A program made the position numbers and the translations under genes. This document shows positions 8,127 to 17,187 of a DNA stretch of 64,000 nucleotides, piece after piece. Below the pieces are notes generated by a model. The model searched no databases, was not told the origin of the DNA, and saw only the letters and a program-made list of their open reading frames with translations. The stretch is from Flavonifractor hominis. GTDB taxonomy: Bacteria; Bacillota; Clostridia; Oscillospirales; Oscillospiraceae. Location of the stretch: the NCBI RefSeq assembly GCF_040095835.1, contig NZ_JBBMFT010000006.1, forward strand, positions 1 through 64,000, in the 5' to 3' direction. Each line of letters starts with the position of its first letter. Positions within the stretch are counted from its first letter, which is position 1.

Positions 8127-9644
8127 TCACTTCTCGAAGCTGTCCAGTATGATGGACTCGCCGCCGCCGATCAGCAGGGTATAGACACCCTCTCCGGCTC
8201 CGCGTTCCAACGGGAAGGAAACGGTAAAGCGGCCATCGGCGTCCACGTCAAACTCTCCGATGTAGCTGGCCTGGTCCAGGTGGTCAAACCAGCCGGCAGC
8301 CCCACCCGTGTAGCCAGGTTCCATGCAGATGACGGAGGCCCGGCTGTCTGCAAGTTCGACCAGCGTACCCGTTACAGTGACGGTATCTCCATCCACAACG
8401 GCATCCACATTGGGATTGTCCGGATATTCAGAGCCTTCCTCCTCTACATAGACCCGGAAGGTTGTACTGGCATCCTTACAGTTTTCAGCCTGCGCCTTTA
8501 CTGTAATGGTGGTCATACCAGGCGCGCCCGGAACGATGAGCAGTTCAGAGCCTTCCAGAGAGACCTGTGCTACACTACTGATGCTGGAGGATGCACTCAG
8601 TGTTGCCTGGCTGTCATTGCTGGTTTTGGCCGTTAAAGTTACACGATGAGTGGCCCCTTCTGCCTGAAGCGTCAGGTCCTCAAGAACGGGCAATGTGATC
8701 GTTCCCATTTCGGTGTCAGGCTCCTCAGTGTCGCCGCCGCTGGAGCTCTGGGTCCATTTGGCGTAGAGGGTCAGATCTGCATTCACAGGCTCGGAGAAAT
8801 CATATTTCACAGTCAATGCCTTGTCACTGTACCAGCCCGAGAAGCGATATCCGCTCCTGGTAGGATCTGCGGGGCGCTGGGCACGGGTTCCGGCCTGCAC
8901 CACCTGTCCCTCCACCGAGCTGCCGCCATTGCTGTTGAAGGTAATGCGGAAACTCCCTGCCGGGACCTCACCGGACGACTGACCATCTGCGATGTCGGCC
9001 AGCCGAGAGATCACTGCGGCCACTTCCGCACGCTGTACCTGGCGTGCGGGACCAAAGCTGCCGTCTGTGTAGCCGTTCATCAGACCGCTTTGCTGACAGT
9101 CCGTGACCGCTTCCGCAGCCCAGCTGCTGATGGAACTTGCATCTGTAAAAGCCGCAGGGGTCTGCGTCTGTTCCAGATCAAGTCCTGCATGCGCGCAGTA
9201 GCGGGTAAGCATCACTGCCATCTGCTCACGGGTGATTGCCTGTTCAGGCAGAAAAGCATCGTTGCCATTGCCCTGGGTGACACCGCTGTCAACAGCCCAG
9301 TCTACGGCGCCAGTGTACCAGCTTCCGGCCGGTACGTCGTGGAACCCGGTAGATGCGCTGTTATCCACACTGGTTCCGTCCAGCCGGCTGAGGACCGTCA
9401 CGAACATGGCTCTGGTCATAGGACTTTCGGGAGAAAAGGTCGTGCCATCTCCCGTTCCGAGAAACAGACCTCTGGATGCCACATCCGATATGTACGCATA
9501 GGCCCAGTGCGTTCCGGGCACATCTGTAAACTGTGCAGGTTCCGCTGCGGAAGCGTATCCCGTGCCCAGATAAGGGATCGCAGATGCCAGCGTGGTGAAC
9601 GCCAACAAGAGCGACAGACTCCGTTTCGTCCGATTCATCTTCAT
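8127..9644 (-). CDS. S-layer-homology surface protein with InlB-type B repeat
   Basis: 505-residue exported protein, first gene of the surface operon. The start at 9644 has GAGGAGT six nt upstream; a longer in-frame extension to 9815 would run through the promoter. Signal peptide about 1-32. Three SLH domains follow (about 35-205), each with the FTDV.G/FHDVPAGSWY entry and an ITREQMAVMLTRY-type helix, for non-covalent attachment to cell-wall polymer. Then comes a Listeria-Bacteroides (Flg_new) repeat, GYRFSGWYSDKALTVKYDF, a linker and two beta-rich domains. It ends 14 nt before the GH2 gene. It probably serves as surface anchor or scaffold for the operon's other two exported proteins. Confidence 0.85.
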   Translation of the reverse strand: MKMNRTKRSLSLLLAFTTLASAIPYLGTGYASAAEPAQFTDVPGTHWAYAYISDVASRGLFLGTGDGTTFSPESPMTRAMFVTVLSRLDGTSVDNSASTGFHDVPAGSWYTGAVDWAVDSGVTQGNGNDAFLPEQAITREQMAVMLTRYCAHAGLDLEQTQTPAAFTDASSISSWAAEAVTDCQQSGLMNGYTDGSFGPARQVQRAEVAAVISRLADIADGQSSGEVPAGSFRITFNSNGGSSVEGQVVQAGTRAQRPADPTRSGYRFSGWYSDKALTVKYDFSEPVNADLTLYAKWTQSSSGGDTEEPDTEMGTITLPVLEDLTLQAEGATHRVTLTAKTSNDSQATLSASSSISSVAQVSLEGSELLIVPGAPGMTTITVKAQAENCKDASTTFRVYVEEEGSEYPDNPNVDAVVDGDTVTVTGTLVELADSRASVICMEPGYTGGAAGWFDHLDQASYIGEFDVDADGRFTVSFPLERGAGEGVYTLLIGGGESIILDSFEK

Positions 9645-9747
9645 CCAAACACTCCTCTTTTGATAAGATCCTCGCTTGTCAGTAATTCGTTTTCGTAGCC
9701 CCTGTGGCCAGTATCTCCCTTCTTTCCGGTCTATAAGCGTTACTTTT

Positions 9748-9776
9748 ATTGTAGCATACTTGAATGATATGTTCAA
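9748..9776 (-). promoter_or_regulatory. promoter of the SLH-GH2 surface operon
   Basis: TTGAAC (9776-9771) and TACAAT (9753-9748) with exactly 17 nt between them on the minus strand. The leader to the start codon at 9644 is about 95 nt. Confidence 0.75.
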
Positions 9777-9890
9777 TATTGCCCAAAGTGTTGCCTTAAT
9801 TTTTGTGCATAACATAAAATTCTATTGGAATTATAAAATGCGATACAAGCGGAAAGATTCCTATTTAGGACAATAAAAGGATAATTTTAG

Positions 9891-9904
9891 GTAAAACGTT
9901 TTCG
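9891..9904. promoter_or_regulatory. LacI/CcpA-type operator candidate
   Basis: GTAAAACGTTTTCG matches a cre-like palindrome (AAAACGTTTT core) in 12 of 14 positions when read from the minus strand. It lies about 115 nt upstream of the surface-operon promoter. A related palindrome occurs in the promoter at 338-366. Role inferred only. Confidence 0.35.
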
Positions 9905-9959
9905 AAATGGACCAAAATTGATTTGTACAATCTGCTGACTATTTTGGAAACTCCAAACA

Positions 9960-10000
9960 TAAAAAATATGGGCGCAGAGGAAACCAGCTCTCAACGCCCA
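9960..10000 (-). terminator. terminator of the enoate-reductase operon
   Basis: Stem TGGGCG/CGCCCA extended by an inner AGAG/CTCT pairing, followed on the minus strand by TATTTTTTA. It lies 69 nt after the last stop codon. Confidence 0.6.
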
Positions 10001-10068
10001 CATTTTTATGTTAAGGAAAAGAAGTAAAGGCTTGGAATATGAACTTGATAAATTTGCAATAGCGGAAA

Positions 10069-12033
10069 TCAAATTCTACCCACGTTGCGGGCAACATAAT
10101 AGGCCTGTGTTGTGGCATTCATAATGTTTTTGGGAGACACACAGTCTCCGATCTGATAAAACTCCTTTGCCATGCCGGCCAGTGCCGCTCCTTCTTTCTG
10201 CAGCGGCTGCTGCCCCACGGCATAGACCACCGTATCTGCGGTAAAAACGGCTTCGCCATCTGTGGTGCTGCACAGAACGCCTTCTTCCGTAATCTGTTCC
10301 GCTTTTGTTTCAAAATGAAGCTGAATTCCATACTTCTTGAGCTGAACCTTCACGCCCCGCACATGGCGGTCATTTCCACCGTCGTTGATTTTTGTATCCA
10401 TCTCAACAATCGTTACATGCTTTCCCAAACTGGCCAAATAGATTCCCAGCTCTACTCCAACCAGTCCGGCACCGAGGATTACGACCTCTTGTCCCACCTG
10501 TTCAGGGGTCACATAGGCCTGCTCAGCGGATTTTACATGGGGAAGATGGATACCGGGAATGTTGGGGCGAACCGGCCTAGCCCCCAAGGCGGCGATTATG
10601 ACATCTGTCCCGATGCGAGCGGCATATTCCGGGGTCACCTCCGTGTTGAGCCGGAGATCAATGGGCGCTTTGCGGATGGCCCGCTCCTGTCCGCTGATAT
10701 ACTCCGCCAACTTTTCCTTAAAAGGTACTTGCTCTTCACAGAGAAGCGTGCCGCCCAACCGCGGCCCCTTTTCACACAATATGACGTCATGTCCACGCTG
10801 CGCGCAGATCAGAGCGGCCTCCATTCCTGCAATGCCGCCGCCGGCCACCAGCACCTTTCGTTTATGCATGGGCGGCGTATCGTTGCGGGCCTCCAGTTCC
10901 CGACCTGCCTGGGGGTTAATGGCGCAGTAGAACTGCCCCTGAGACATCAGACTGGAAAAACACGCCAGGCAGCGCATGCATTTCCGAATCTCATCCTCAC
11001 GGCCCATCCGGGCCTTCAGCGGCATATCAGGATCGCAGATCAGACCCCGGGCCATCTCCACCACGTCGGCCTGACCGGAGGCAATAATTTCTTCCATCAA
11101 GGCGGGATCATCCAGTGCACCCACCGTGGCGACGGGCGTCTTTACATGCTTTTTGATCTCCGCGGCATACTTGACATTTACTCCATCCGGCAAAAACATG
11201 CTGGGGTGGGTAATAGTAAACACTTCCTCCACCTCATGGTTACCGGCGGAGACGTGGAGCAGATCGCAATACCCGTCAAGCTGTTTGGCAAAGGCAATCC
11301 CCTCTTCGATGCCAAAGCCGCCTTCATAGGCCTCGCTGCCGGAGAAACGGAACTCGATGGGAAAGCGGGGACCGCATGTCTTGCGGATGGCCTTGCAGAT
11401 TTCAATAGCCAGCCGGGAGCGATTTTCAATATCAGGGCCGCCCCATTTATCCGTCCGGGTATTGAGAATGGGAGACATAAATTGGCTGAGCAGCCATCCG
11501 TGGCCGCCATGGATGGTAACCATGGTAAATCCTGCTCGTTTGGCATATTGGGCGGCGGCCGCGAATTGCCCGACCACTTCCCAGATTTTTTCCTCTGTCA
11601 TGCCCAGAATGATCCGTCCATTTTTCTCACAGTCCACTGGTCCGTACGCCAGACCCCGTGAGGCTTCACCGGTGATCCCGCTGAGCCTGCTGGCGAACAT
11701 GCCCGCATGACACAGCTCGGCAGAGCAGTTTGCTCCATGCATCCGCACGGCGTTGGTAATGCGGCAGAGCATATAAAAGCTGTTGGGATCGTCCATCGGC
11801 ACATGATGGGTGCCGCTGCGCCCGGTTTTGGAATCCACAACAAGCTCTCCCAGCGCAACGGAGGCAACGCCGCCCTTTGCCTTTCTCTCATAGTAGGCGA
11901 TGGCCTCTGGAGGAAGGTCGCAGAAGCGATTCATGTCCTGGTAGCCTGTGGGGGATGCGAAAATCCGGTTATTGAACAGCGTTCCTGCCAGTACAATGGG
12001 TTCAAACAGATGCTTGTACTTCAGTTGTTCCAT
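10069..12033 (-). CDS. enoate-reductase-like flavoprotein (OYE + 4Fe-4S + FAD/NAD domain), copy 1
   Basis: 654-residue enzyme with the architecture of clostridial 2-enoate reductase, 2,4-dienoyl-CoA reductase and BaiCD. An FMN-binding old-yellow-enzyme barrel comes first (about 1-330; SAELCHAGMFASR, HGGHGWLLSQFMSP). A 4Fe-4S site follows with Cys spacing CMRCLACF...FYCAINP. The C-terminal half binds FAD and NAD(P): VLVAGGGIAGMEAAL and VVILGAGLVGVELG. Such enzymes pass electrons from NAD(P)H to FMN and reduce an activated C=C bond of a small organic acid or cofactor ester. It is the last gene of the MarR-linked operon and a close paralogue of its neighbour, with large blocks nearly identical. 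The substrate is unknown. Confidence 0.85.
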   Translation of the reverse strand: MEQLKYKHLFEPIVLAGTLFNNRIFASPTGYQDMNRFCDLPPEAIAYYERKAKGGVASVALGELVVDSKTGRSGTHHVPMDDPNSFYMLCRITNAVRMHGANCSAELCHAGMFASRLSGITGEASRGLAYGPVDCEKNGRIILGMTEEKIWEVVGQFAAAAQYAKRAGFTMVTIHGGHGWLLSQFMSPILNTRTDKWGGPDIENRSRLAIEICKAIRKTCGPRFPIEFRFSGSEAYEGGFGIEEGIAFAKQLDGYCDLLHVSAGNHEVEEVFTITHPSMFLPDGVNVKYAAEIKKHVKTPVATVGALDDPALMEEIIASGQADVVEMARGLICDPDMPLKARMGREDEIRKCMRCLACFSSLMSQGQFYCAINPQAGRELEARNDTPPMHKRKVLVAGGGIAGMEAALICAQRGHDVILCEKGPRLGGTLLCEEQVPFKEKLAEYISGQERAIRKAPIDLRLNTEVTPEYAARIGTDVIIAALGARPVRPNIPGIHLPHVKSAEQAYVTPEQVGQEVVILGAGLVGVELGIYLASLGKHVTIVEMDTKINDGGNDRHVRGVKVQLKKYGIQLHFETKAEQITEEGVLCSTTDGEAVFTADTVVYAVGQQPLQKEGAALAGMAKEFYQIGDCVSPKNIMNATTQAYYVARNVGRI

Positions 12034-12123
12034 GAGAGACCATCCTTTCTTTTATGAGTGATAAACGGCGGAGCGGCCCGCTTTTAGATGACCCAGGCCG
12101 CTCCGATGATGTACGATCTATGC

Positions 12124-14082
12124 TTAGTCTCTGCCAATATTGCGGGCAATGCTGTATGCCACAGAGGTAGCGTTCATGATATCCTTGGGTGCGACGCAGT
12201 CTGCAATCTGATAGAATTCCGGCGCGCACTCATTAAGCGCCATGCCTTCATCCCGCAGAGGCCGCTGGCCAACCGCATAAAGCACACTGTCCGCCTCAAA
12301 GAACCGCTCGCCCTCAGGGGTGGTGCAGCGCACGCCATGTGCTGTGATTTCCTCCGCCTTGGTAGACAGGTGGACGCCGATGTTGTGCTGCTTCAGCTGC
12401 ATTTTTACGCCCCGCATATGGTGGACATGTCCGCCGTCGTTCATGTGGTCCGTCATCTCCACAATATCCACTGTTTTTCCCTGCCAGGCCAGGAAGATGG
12501 CCAGCTCCACGCCAACCAGGCCGGCACCCAGGATGACAACCCGCTGGCCGGTTTTTTCGGCGGCCACGTAGGCCTCCTCAGCAGACATGACGTTGGAGTT
12601 ATCAATTCCCGGAATACAAGGCTTGACCGGCCGCGCGCCCAAAGCCGCGATGATCACATCCGCCTGAACGGAGGCGGCGTACTCCGGCGTCACTTCGGTA
12701 TTCAATCGAACCTCAATACCTGACTCGGCGATCTTCCGCTCCTGCTGGTCCAGGTATTCCGACAAATGCACCTTGAACGGCACCTTCTCCTCACAACGAA
12801 GGGCACCGCCCAGCCGGCGGGTCTTTTCGCAGAGGATAACATGGTGCCCCCGCTTGGCGCAGGTCAGAGCTGCCTCCATGCCGGCGATACCGCCGCCGGC
12901 CACCAGCACTTTCTTGGACTGTGCAGGAGGGATCTCATACCGGGATTCCAGCTCCCGGCCGGCCTCGGGATTGATGGCACAGTAGAACTGGCCGTTGGAC
13001 ATGATGCTGGAGAAGCAGGAGAGGCAGCGCATGCATTTGCGGACGTCATTCTCCCGGCCGGTGCGGACCTTGACGGGCAGGTCAGGGTCGCAGATCAGTC
13101 CTCTTGCAATTTCCACCACATCGGCCTGGCCGGAGGCGATGATCTCCTCCATGAGGGCCGGATCGTCCAGCGCGCCCACCGTGGCAACGGGGGTCTTTAC
13201 GTGCTTTTTGATCTCTGCGGCGTACGTTACATTCACACCGTCGGCCATAAACATGTCGGGAGAAGTGACGGTAAAAGCTTCGCTTTCGTGGTTGCCGGCG
13301 GAGACGTGCAGCAGGTCGCAGTATCCCTCCAGCTGCTTGGCAAAGGCAATGCCCTCTTCAATGCCGTAGCCGCCCTCGCACACCTCGCTGCCAGAGAACC
13401 GGTACTCAATGGGAAAGTTGGGACCGCAGACCTTTCGGATGGCCTTACACACCTCAATGGCGAACCTGGAGCGGTTTTCAATGCTGGGGCCGCCCCATTT
13501 ATCCGTCCGGGTATTGATCTGGGGGGACATGAACTGGGTCAGCAGCCATCCGTGGCCGCCGTGAAGGGTGACCATACCAAAGCCGGCACGCTTAGCGTAG
13601 TCCGCCGCCGCGGCAAATTTTCCAATGGCATCCCAGATCATCTCCTCGGTCATGGGCAGGATGATCCGCCCGTCTTTGACGCACTCGATGGGGCTGTAGG
13701 CCAATCCGCGGGAAGCCTCGCCGGTGATGCCGCTGGAGCGTGCTGCAAACATGCCCGCATGGCACAGCTCTGCCGAGCACACTGCGCCCTGATTGCGCAC
13801 GGCGTTGGTAATCCGGTTGAACATGACAAAATTGTGAGGGTCATCAATAGGGACGTCCTTGGCAATACGGCCCAGCTTGGAATCTACCGTCAGGTCGCCG
13901 ATACACACAGAGGCCGCACCGCCTTTGGCCTTACGCTCATAATAGGCAATGGCCTCGGAGGGGAGCTCGCCGAAGCGGTTGGAATCCATAAAGCCAGTGG
14001 GGGCGGCAAAGATTCGGTTCCGAAACAGGGTACCGCCCAGAATGATGGGTTGGAACAGATGCGGATACTTGTTTTCCATCAT
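12124..14082 (-). CDS. enoate-reductase-like flavoprotein (OYE + 4Fe-4S + FAD/NAD domain), copy 2
   Basis: 652 residues, same layout as the downstream copy: FMN barrel (SAELCHAGMFAARSSG, HGGHGWLLTQFMSP), cluster motif KCMRCLSCFSS...FYCAINP, then FAD and NAD(P) folds (VLVAGGGIAGMEAAL, VVILGAGLVGVELA). The first of two adjacent ATG codons (14082) is used, with AAAGAGGA upstream. The 90-nt gap to copy 1 has no terminator, so the pair is co-transcribed. Both copies keep the barrel and cluster residues, so neither looks decayed; differences cluster around the second half of the barrel and the FAD/NAD region. Tandem duplication followed by substrate divergence is the simplest reading. Confidence 0.85.
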   Translation of the reverse strand: MMENKYPHLFQPIILGGTLFRNRIFAAPTGFMDSNRFGELPSEAIAYYERKAKGGAASVCIGDLTVDSKLGRIAKDVPIDDPHNFVMFNRITNAVRNQGAVCSAELCHAGMFAARSSGITGEASRGLAYSPIECVKDGRIILPMTEEMIWDAIGKFAAAADYAKRAGFGMVTLHGGHGWLLTQFMSPQINTRTDKWGGPSIENRSRFAIEVCKAIRKVCGPNFPIEYRFSGSEVCEGGYGIEEGIAFAKQLEGYCDLLHVSAGNHESEAFTVTSPDMFMADGVNVTYAAEIKKHVKTPVATVGALDDPALMEEIIASGQADVVEIARGLICDPDLPVKVRTGRENDVRKCMRCLSCFSSIMSNGQFYCAINPEAGRELESRYEIPPAQSKKVLVAGGGIAGMEAALTCAKRGHHVILCEKTRRLGGALRCEEKVPFKVHLSEYLDQQERKIAESGIEVRLNTEVTPEYAASVQADVIIAALGARPVKPCIPGIDNSNVMSAEEAYVAAEKTGQRVVILGAGLVGVELAIFLAWQGKTVDIVEMTDHMNDGGHVHHMRGVKMQLKQHNIGVHLSTKAEEITAHGVRCTTPEGERFFEADSVLYAVGQRPLRDEGMALNECAPEFYQIADCVAPKDIMNATSVAYSIARNIGRD

Positions 14083-14127
14083 GATAATGTCCTCTTTTCG
14101 TCTCAGTATGGTCTTACCTCTCCGGCA

Positions 14128-15237
14128 TCATGCCTGCGCGGAGGTGATGTTTCGCCCTTTTACAATGTCCATAATTTTAGTCACCACAATACCGATGATA
14201 AAGATGATGCCCACATAGGAGGACATGGTCAGTACCAGATTCAGCAGCTGAGTAAAGGAGCCAAACAGGGAGTACACATAGGCGGCTACTCCTACCAGTA
14301 CGGCTACCAGTCGATACCACTTATTGGTCTCTGGCACAAGATTGGAGGCCACAATCCAGTCCATGCCGGTTACTGTGGTATAAATTGCCAGAACCAGAAT
14401 GATGCCATACACCGCGGAGAAGGCATTGCCCAGTCGGCCTGCCAGCATCAAAACGGGCACATCCGTGCCGCCAACGATGGAGCCATTGACCAGAAACGCA
14501 GTGAGCATGATGATCTGGATTACCATCATCGTAAGCTGACCAGAGATATTGCCGATGATCATCTCTTTGTCGCTGGTGTTGGGCCTGGTCACCACGGAGG
14601 CTACGTAGGACCCGGCCATCAGTACCACCAAGCTGAACTGCAGAAGACCTGCAATGACAAAATTGTCGGAGATACGCAGCTCTACACCCTGCTCCAGCAG
14701 CGCCGCATTGCCGGCGGCAAGACCATCGGTGGGATTGATAATGTTATAAATGCAAATAATCAGCACACCGGCCAGAATAATAGGAGCAATATTGCCCAAG
14801 ATCGTGACCAGTTTCTTCATGCCCAGCATAGCAGTACCCACAGTAACCACCATCATGATCAGAGCACCGATATTGAGGTCAAGACCATAGTTCTGGTTCA
14901 TGGTAGATGCGCCACCGGCAATCATGACCCCGCAGAACATAAACATCATAACAACGGTGTACCATCTTAAAAAAATACCCACGTATTTTCCACAATAATG
15001 CCGAAACATGCTGTTCATATCCACAATGTTTTTCTTCCGGCAGTCCCGTGACACGATAAACACCAGTACAGCAGTCAGGCTGGTGGAAAGGATCAAGCCT
15101 AGGATGCCCACCGCGCCCAGGGAACCAAAATACTGCATCAGTTCCTGGCCTGTACCAAAGGAAGCACCTACAGAAAATGAGAGATAGGCGCCGCTCAAAA
15201 TGATGATTGTTGCCAGTGAGATTTTGTTGTTTTTCAT
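14128..15237 (-). CDS. YkvI-like membrane transporter (LeuT-fold family)
   Basis: 369-residue integral membrane protein with about ten hydrophobic helices. The first helix carries the unwound GASFGTGQELMQYFG segment, typical of the COG3949/YkvI group, which is distantly related to amino-acid/Na+ symporters. The ATG at 15237 has AAGGAGGG seven nt upstream. It sits between the lyase gene and the flavoproteins in the same transcription unit, so it probably imports the substrate, or exports the product, of that pathway. The family has no firmly established substrate; an amino acid or amino-acid-like compound is inferred from the fold and the neighbouring PLP enzyme. Confidence 0.75.
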   Translation of the reverse strand: MKNNKISLATIIILSGAYLSFSVGASFGTGQELMQYFGSLGAVGILGLILSTSLTAVLVFIVSRDCRKKNIVDMNSMFRHYCGKYVGIFLRWYTVVMMFMFCGVMIAGGASTMNQNYGLDLNIGALIMMVVTVGTAMLGMKKLVTILGNIAPIILAGVLIICIYNIINPTDGLAAGNAALLEQGVELRISDNFVIAGLLQFSLVVLMAGSYVASVVTRPNTSDKEMIIGNISGQLTMMVIQIIMLTAFLVNGSIVGGTDVPVLMLAGRLGNAFSAVYGIILVLAIYTTVTGMDWIVASNLVPETNKWYRLVAVLVGVAAYVYSLFGSFTQLLNLVLTMSSYVGIIFIIGIVVTKIMDIVKGRNITSAQA

Positions 15238-15309
15238 GGTAACCCTCCTTGTTCTTAGCTCTCTCAATGGGATCTCTGCCGCTTACCACACTCCTTTTCC
15301 AGGACAGGG

Positions 15310-16497
15310 TTAGAATCCGCGCTTCTGATAGGCACTTTCTAACTGCTCTAAAGCCTGTTTCAGTGTTGCCCTGGCACATCCGATGTTCATGCGCATAAAG
15401 GACGCGGACGCACCTCCAAACAGCGTTCCTTCTTCCACCCCTACTCTTGCATCTTCCACAAAGAAACGCTTCAGCTCCTCTTGCTCAAGTCCCAATCCCG
15501 AACAGTCCAGCCACATCAGATAGGTTGCTTCGGGTTTTTGACAGCGAATCTTGGGCATATGCTCACGCAGATACTGATCCAAATAGAGATAATTGCCCCA
15601 CAGGTAGTTCATCAGTTCCTCCACGTATTCCTCGCACCCGCCGTCAGAGTAGGCTGCTTTCCATGCAATAGAGCCGAATAGGTTTGGAATGTAACACCGG
15701 CGATCCAGCTCTTCCTCCAACCGCTCCAGCATGTCTCTGGACGGAGCAATCAACGCGGACATCTGCAGACCGGCGATATTAAACGTCTTGGAGGGGGAGA
15801 CCGCTGTCACGGTAATTGCCGCAATCTCCGGACTGAGAGAGGCAATGGGAATGTGTTTGTGGCCGGGGTAAATCAGGTCAGAGTGAATTTCATCAGAGGC
15901 AATGACCACATGATGCTTCAGACAAATTTCCCCGATCTTCTCCAGCTCATCACGACGGTATACGCGGGAAACCGGATTGTGAGGATTACACAGCAACAGT
16001 ATTTTATTGCAAGGGTCTTTTGCAAGACGTTCCAACTGTTCAAAGTCGATTGCCCAATGATCTCCATTGTTATACAGCTCATTGAGGCACAGTTTTCTTC
16101 TCGTCTTTTCAACTGCTTCCCGGAAGGGATAGTACACAGGCGGCTGAATAATCACGCCATCGCCCTCTTCACTGAAGGCGGAAATGATAGCATTCAGCCC
16201 AACGACCACGCCATTGCAATATGTAATCCATTGAGGATCCACATCCCACTGGTTCCGTTTTTTCTCCCACTGTGCCAGCAACGCGGCAGAATCGTGGTCG
16301 ATTTGTCCGTATCCGTAGATGGGATGCGCCGCCCGCTTCTGAATGGCCTCCACAATTTCCTTTGGGCACGGAAAGTCGGTATCCGCCACCCACATAGGAA
16401 TTACATCCGGCGCCTGGGGAAATTCTGATGCAACCTCATCCCACTTGTAGCTGAAGGTTCCATGCCTGTCCGGCAAATGGTCAAAATCGTAGTTCAC
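15310..16497 (-). CDS. PatB/MalY-type PLP enzyme (C-S beta-lyase or aminotransferase)
   Basis: 395-residue fold-type I PLP enzyme. Landmarks of the PatB/MalY group: MWVADTDFPCPKEI near the N-terminus, YGYGQ, the NPHNPVSRVY loop, SDEIHSDL, and the PLP lysine in SPSKTFNIAGLQ. The C-terminus has the FMRMNIGCARATL arginine that holds the substrate carboxylate. The start is GTG (16497), placed by GGAGG seven nt upstream. Members cleave cystathionine or other cysteine S-conjugates to pyruvate, ammonia and a thiol; some act as aminotransferases. It is the first gene of the operon, 72 nt before the transporter. The promoter and motif upstream tie it to the MarR gene. Confidence 0.85.
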   Translation of the reverse strand: MNYDFDHLPDRHGTFSYKWDEVASEFPQAPDVIPMWVADTDFPCPKEIVEAIQKRAAHPIYGYGQIDHDSAALLAQWEKKRNQWDVDPQWITYCNGVVVGLNAIISAFSEEGDGVIIQPPVYYPFREAVEKTRRKLCLNELYNNGDHWAIDFEQLERLAKDPCNKILLLCNPHNPVSRVYRRDELEKIGEICLKHHVVIASDEIHSDLIYPGHKHIPIASLSPEIAAITVTAVSPSKTFNIAGLQMSALIAPSRDMLERLEEELDRRCYIPNLFGSIAWKAAYSDGGCEEYVEELMNYLWGNYLYLDQYLREHMPKIRCQKPEATYLMWLDCSGLGLEQEELKRFFVEDARVGVEEGTLFGGASASFMRMNIGCARATLKQALEQLESAYQKRGF

Positions 16498-16525
16498 ACT
16501 GATGCCTCCTTTATAAAGCTTCCTA

Positions 16526-16585
16526 ATAATTAAGCTAATTAACTATCTTGTGGCTACACTATAGCATATCCGCCAAAAAAGTCAA
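16526..16585 (-). promoter_or_regulatory. promoter and MarR-box candidate of the lyase-transporter-flavoprotein operon
   Basis: TTGACT (16585-16580) and TATAGT (16563-16558) are 16 nt apart. About 20 nt downstream, at 16526-16537, lies ATAATTAAGCTA (plus-strand reading), embedded in a longer TTAATTAGCTTAATTA symmetrical stretch. The same 12-mer recurs at 17188-17199 next to the marR promoter. Confidence 0.65.
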
Positions 16586-16614
16586 GATATATTTTTCAAA
16601 AAACGCCAAAAAAC

Positions 16615-16656
16615 ACAAACAAAACCGCCAGTCCGCATTTTCACGGAACTGGCGGC
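16615..16656 (-). terminator. terminator of the marR gene
   Basis: CCGCCAGT-CCG pairs with CGG-A-ACTGGCGG (16625-16655, one bulge), followed on the minus strand by TTTTGTTT. It separates marR from the downstream operon, which has its own promoter. Confidence 0.75.
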
Positions 16657-16673
16657 CCCATTATACTTTGTTT

Positions 16674-17141
16674 TCAGCCGTTTTCGTCAATATCGGCTTT
16701 AAATGCTTCATTCAGCCGTTTCTGGATGGCGATATACACAAGCAGTTCCTGTTCTGAAAAGTTATCCAGATAAGTATAACTTCTCTTTAAACAGGCTTCA
16801 TCAAATTCCTCATGGGCACAATAGATTTCCCGGCCTCTATCGGTGAGGTAAAGCTTATACTCCCGGTTGTTCTGGCTGTTACGAACTTGGGTAAGCAGGC
16901 CCCTCTTCTGCAGTTTATGAACCATCTGAGAACAAGCGCTCTTCGTCTTGGAGGCATTGACTGCGATTTCTGTCATAGTGATACCGGGAGCTCTTCCAAC
17001 CGCCTGTAATAAATGCATTTCCGATTGATAAAGGGTTTCCTCTCCATATCTGTGGACCATGGAATCATACTTCTCAGCTAAATCAAACCCTTCGTCAAAT
17101 GCAGCAATCACATCACGAAAAAGTTCCATCCTACGTTCCAT
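16674..17141 (-). CDS. MarR-family transcriptional regulator
   Basis: 155-residue winged-helix regulator. Helical dimer segment 1-35, then the DNA-binding core: SEMHLLQAVGRAPGITMTEIA, recognition helix region SKTKSACSQMVHKLQKRGLL, and the wing with NNREYKLYLTDRG. A C-terminal dimer helix ends the protein. The first ATG (17141) is seven nt from an AGGGG site. The gene is transcribed alone and terminates before the PatB operon, but both promoters carry the same AT-rich 12-mer just downstream of the -10. It is therefore probably the repressor of itself and of that operon, released by the pathway's substrate or an aromatic-type ligand. The ligand is unknown. Confidence 0.85.
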   Translation of the reverse strand: MERRMELFRDVIAAFDEGFDLAEKYDSMVHRYGEETLYQSEMHLLQAVGRAPGITMTEIAVNASKTKSACSQMVHKLQKRGLLTQVRNSQNNREYKLYLTDRGREIYCAHEEFDEACLKRSYTYLDNFSEQELLVYIAIQKRLNEAFKADIDENG

Positions 17142-17187
17142 TTTATTACCCCTATATTTTGTATCTTTCTATTTATACATGAGCTAC

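Larger units (their letters stand above)
9645..10068. other. intergenic region before the surface operon
   Basis: No gene. It holds the promoter at 9748-9776, the operator-like palindrome at 9891-9904 and the terminator of the flavoprotein operon at 9960-10000. The remaining AT-rich sequence shows no clear structure. Confidence 0.5.
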
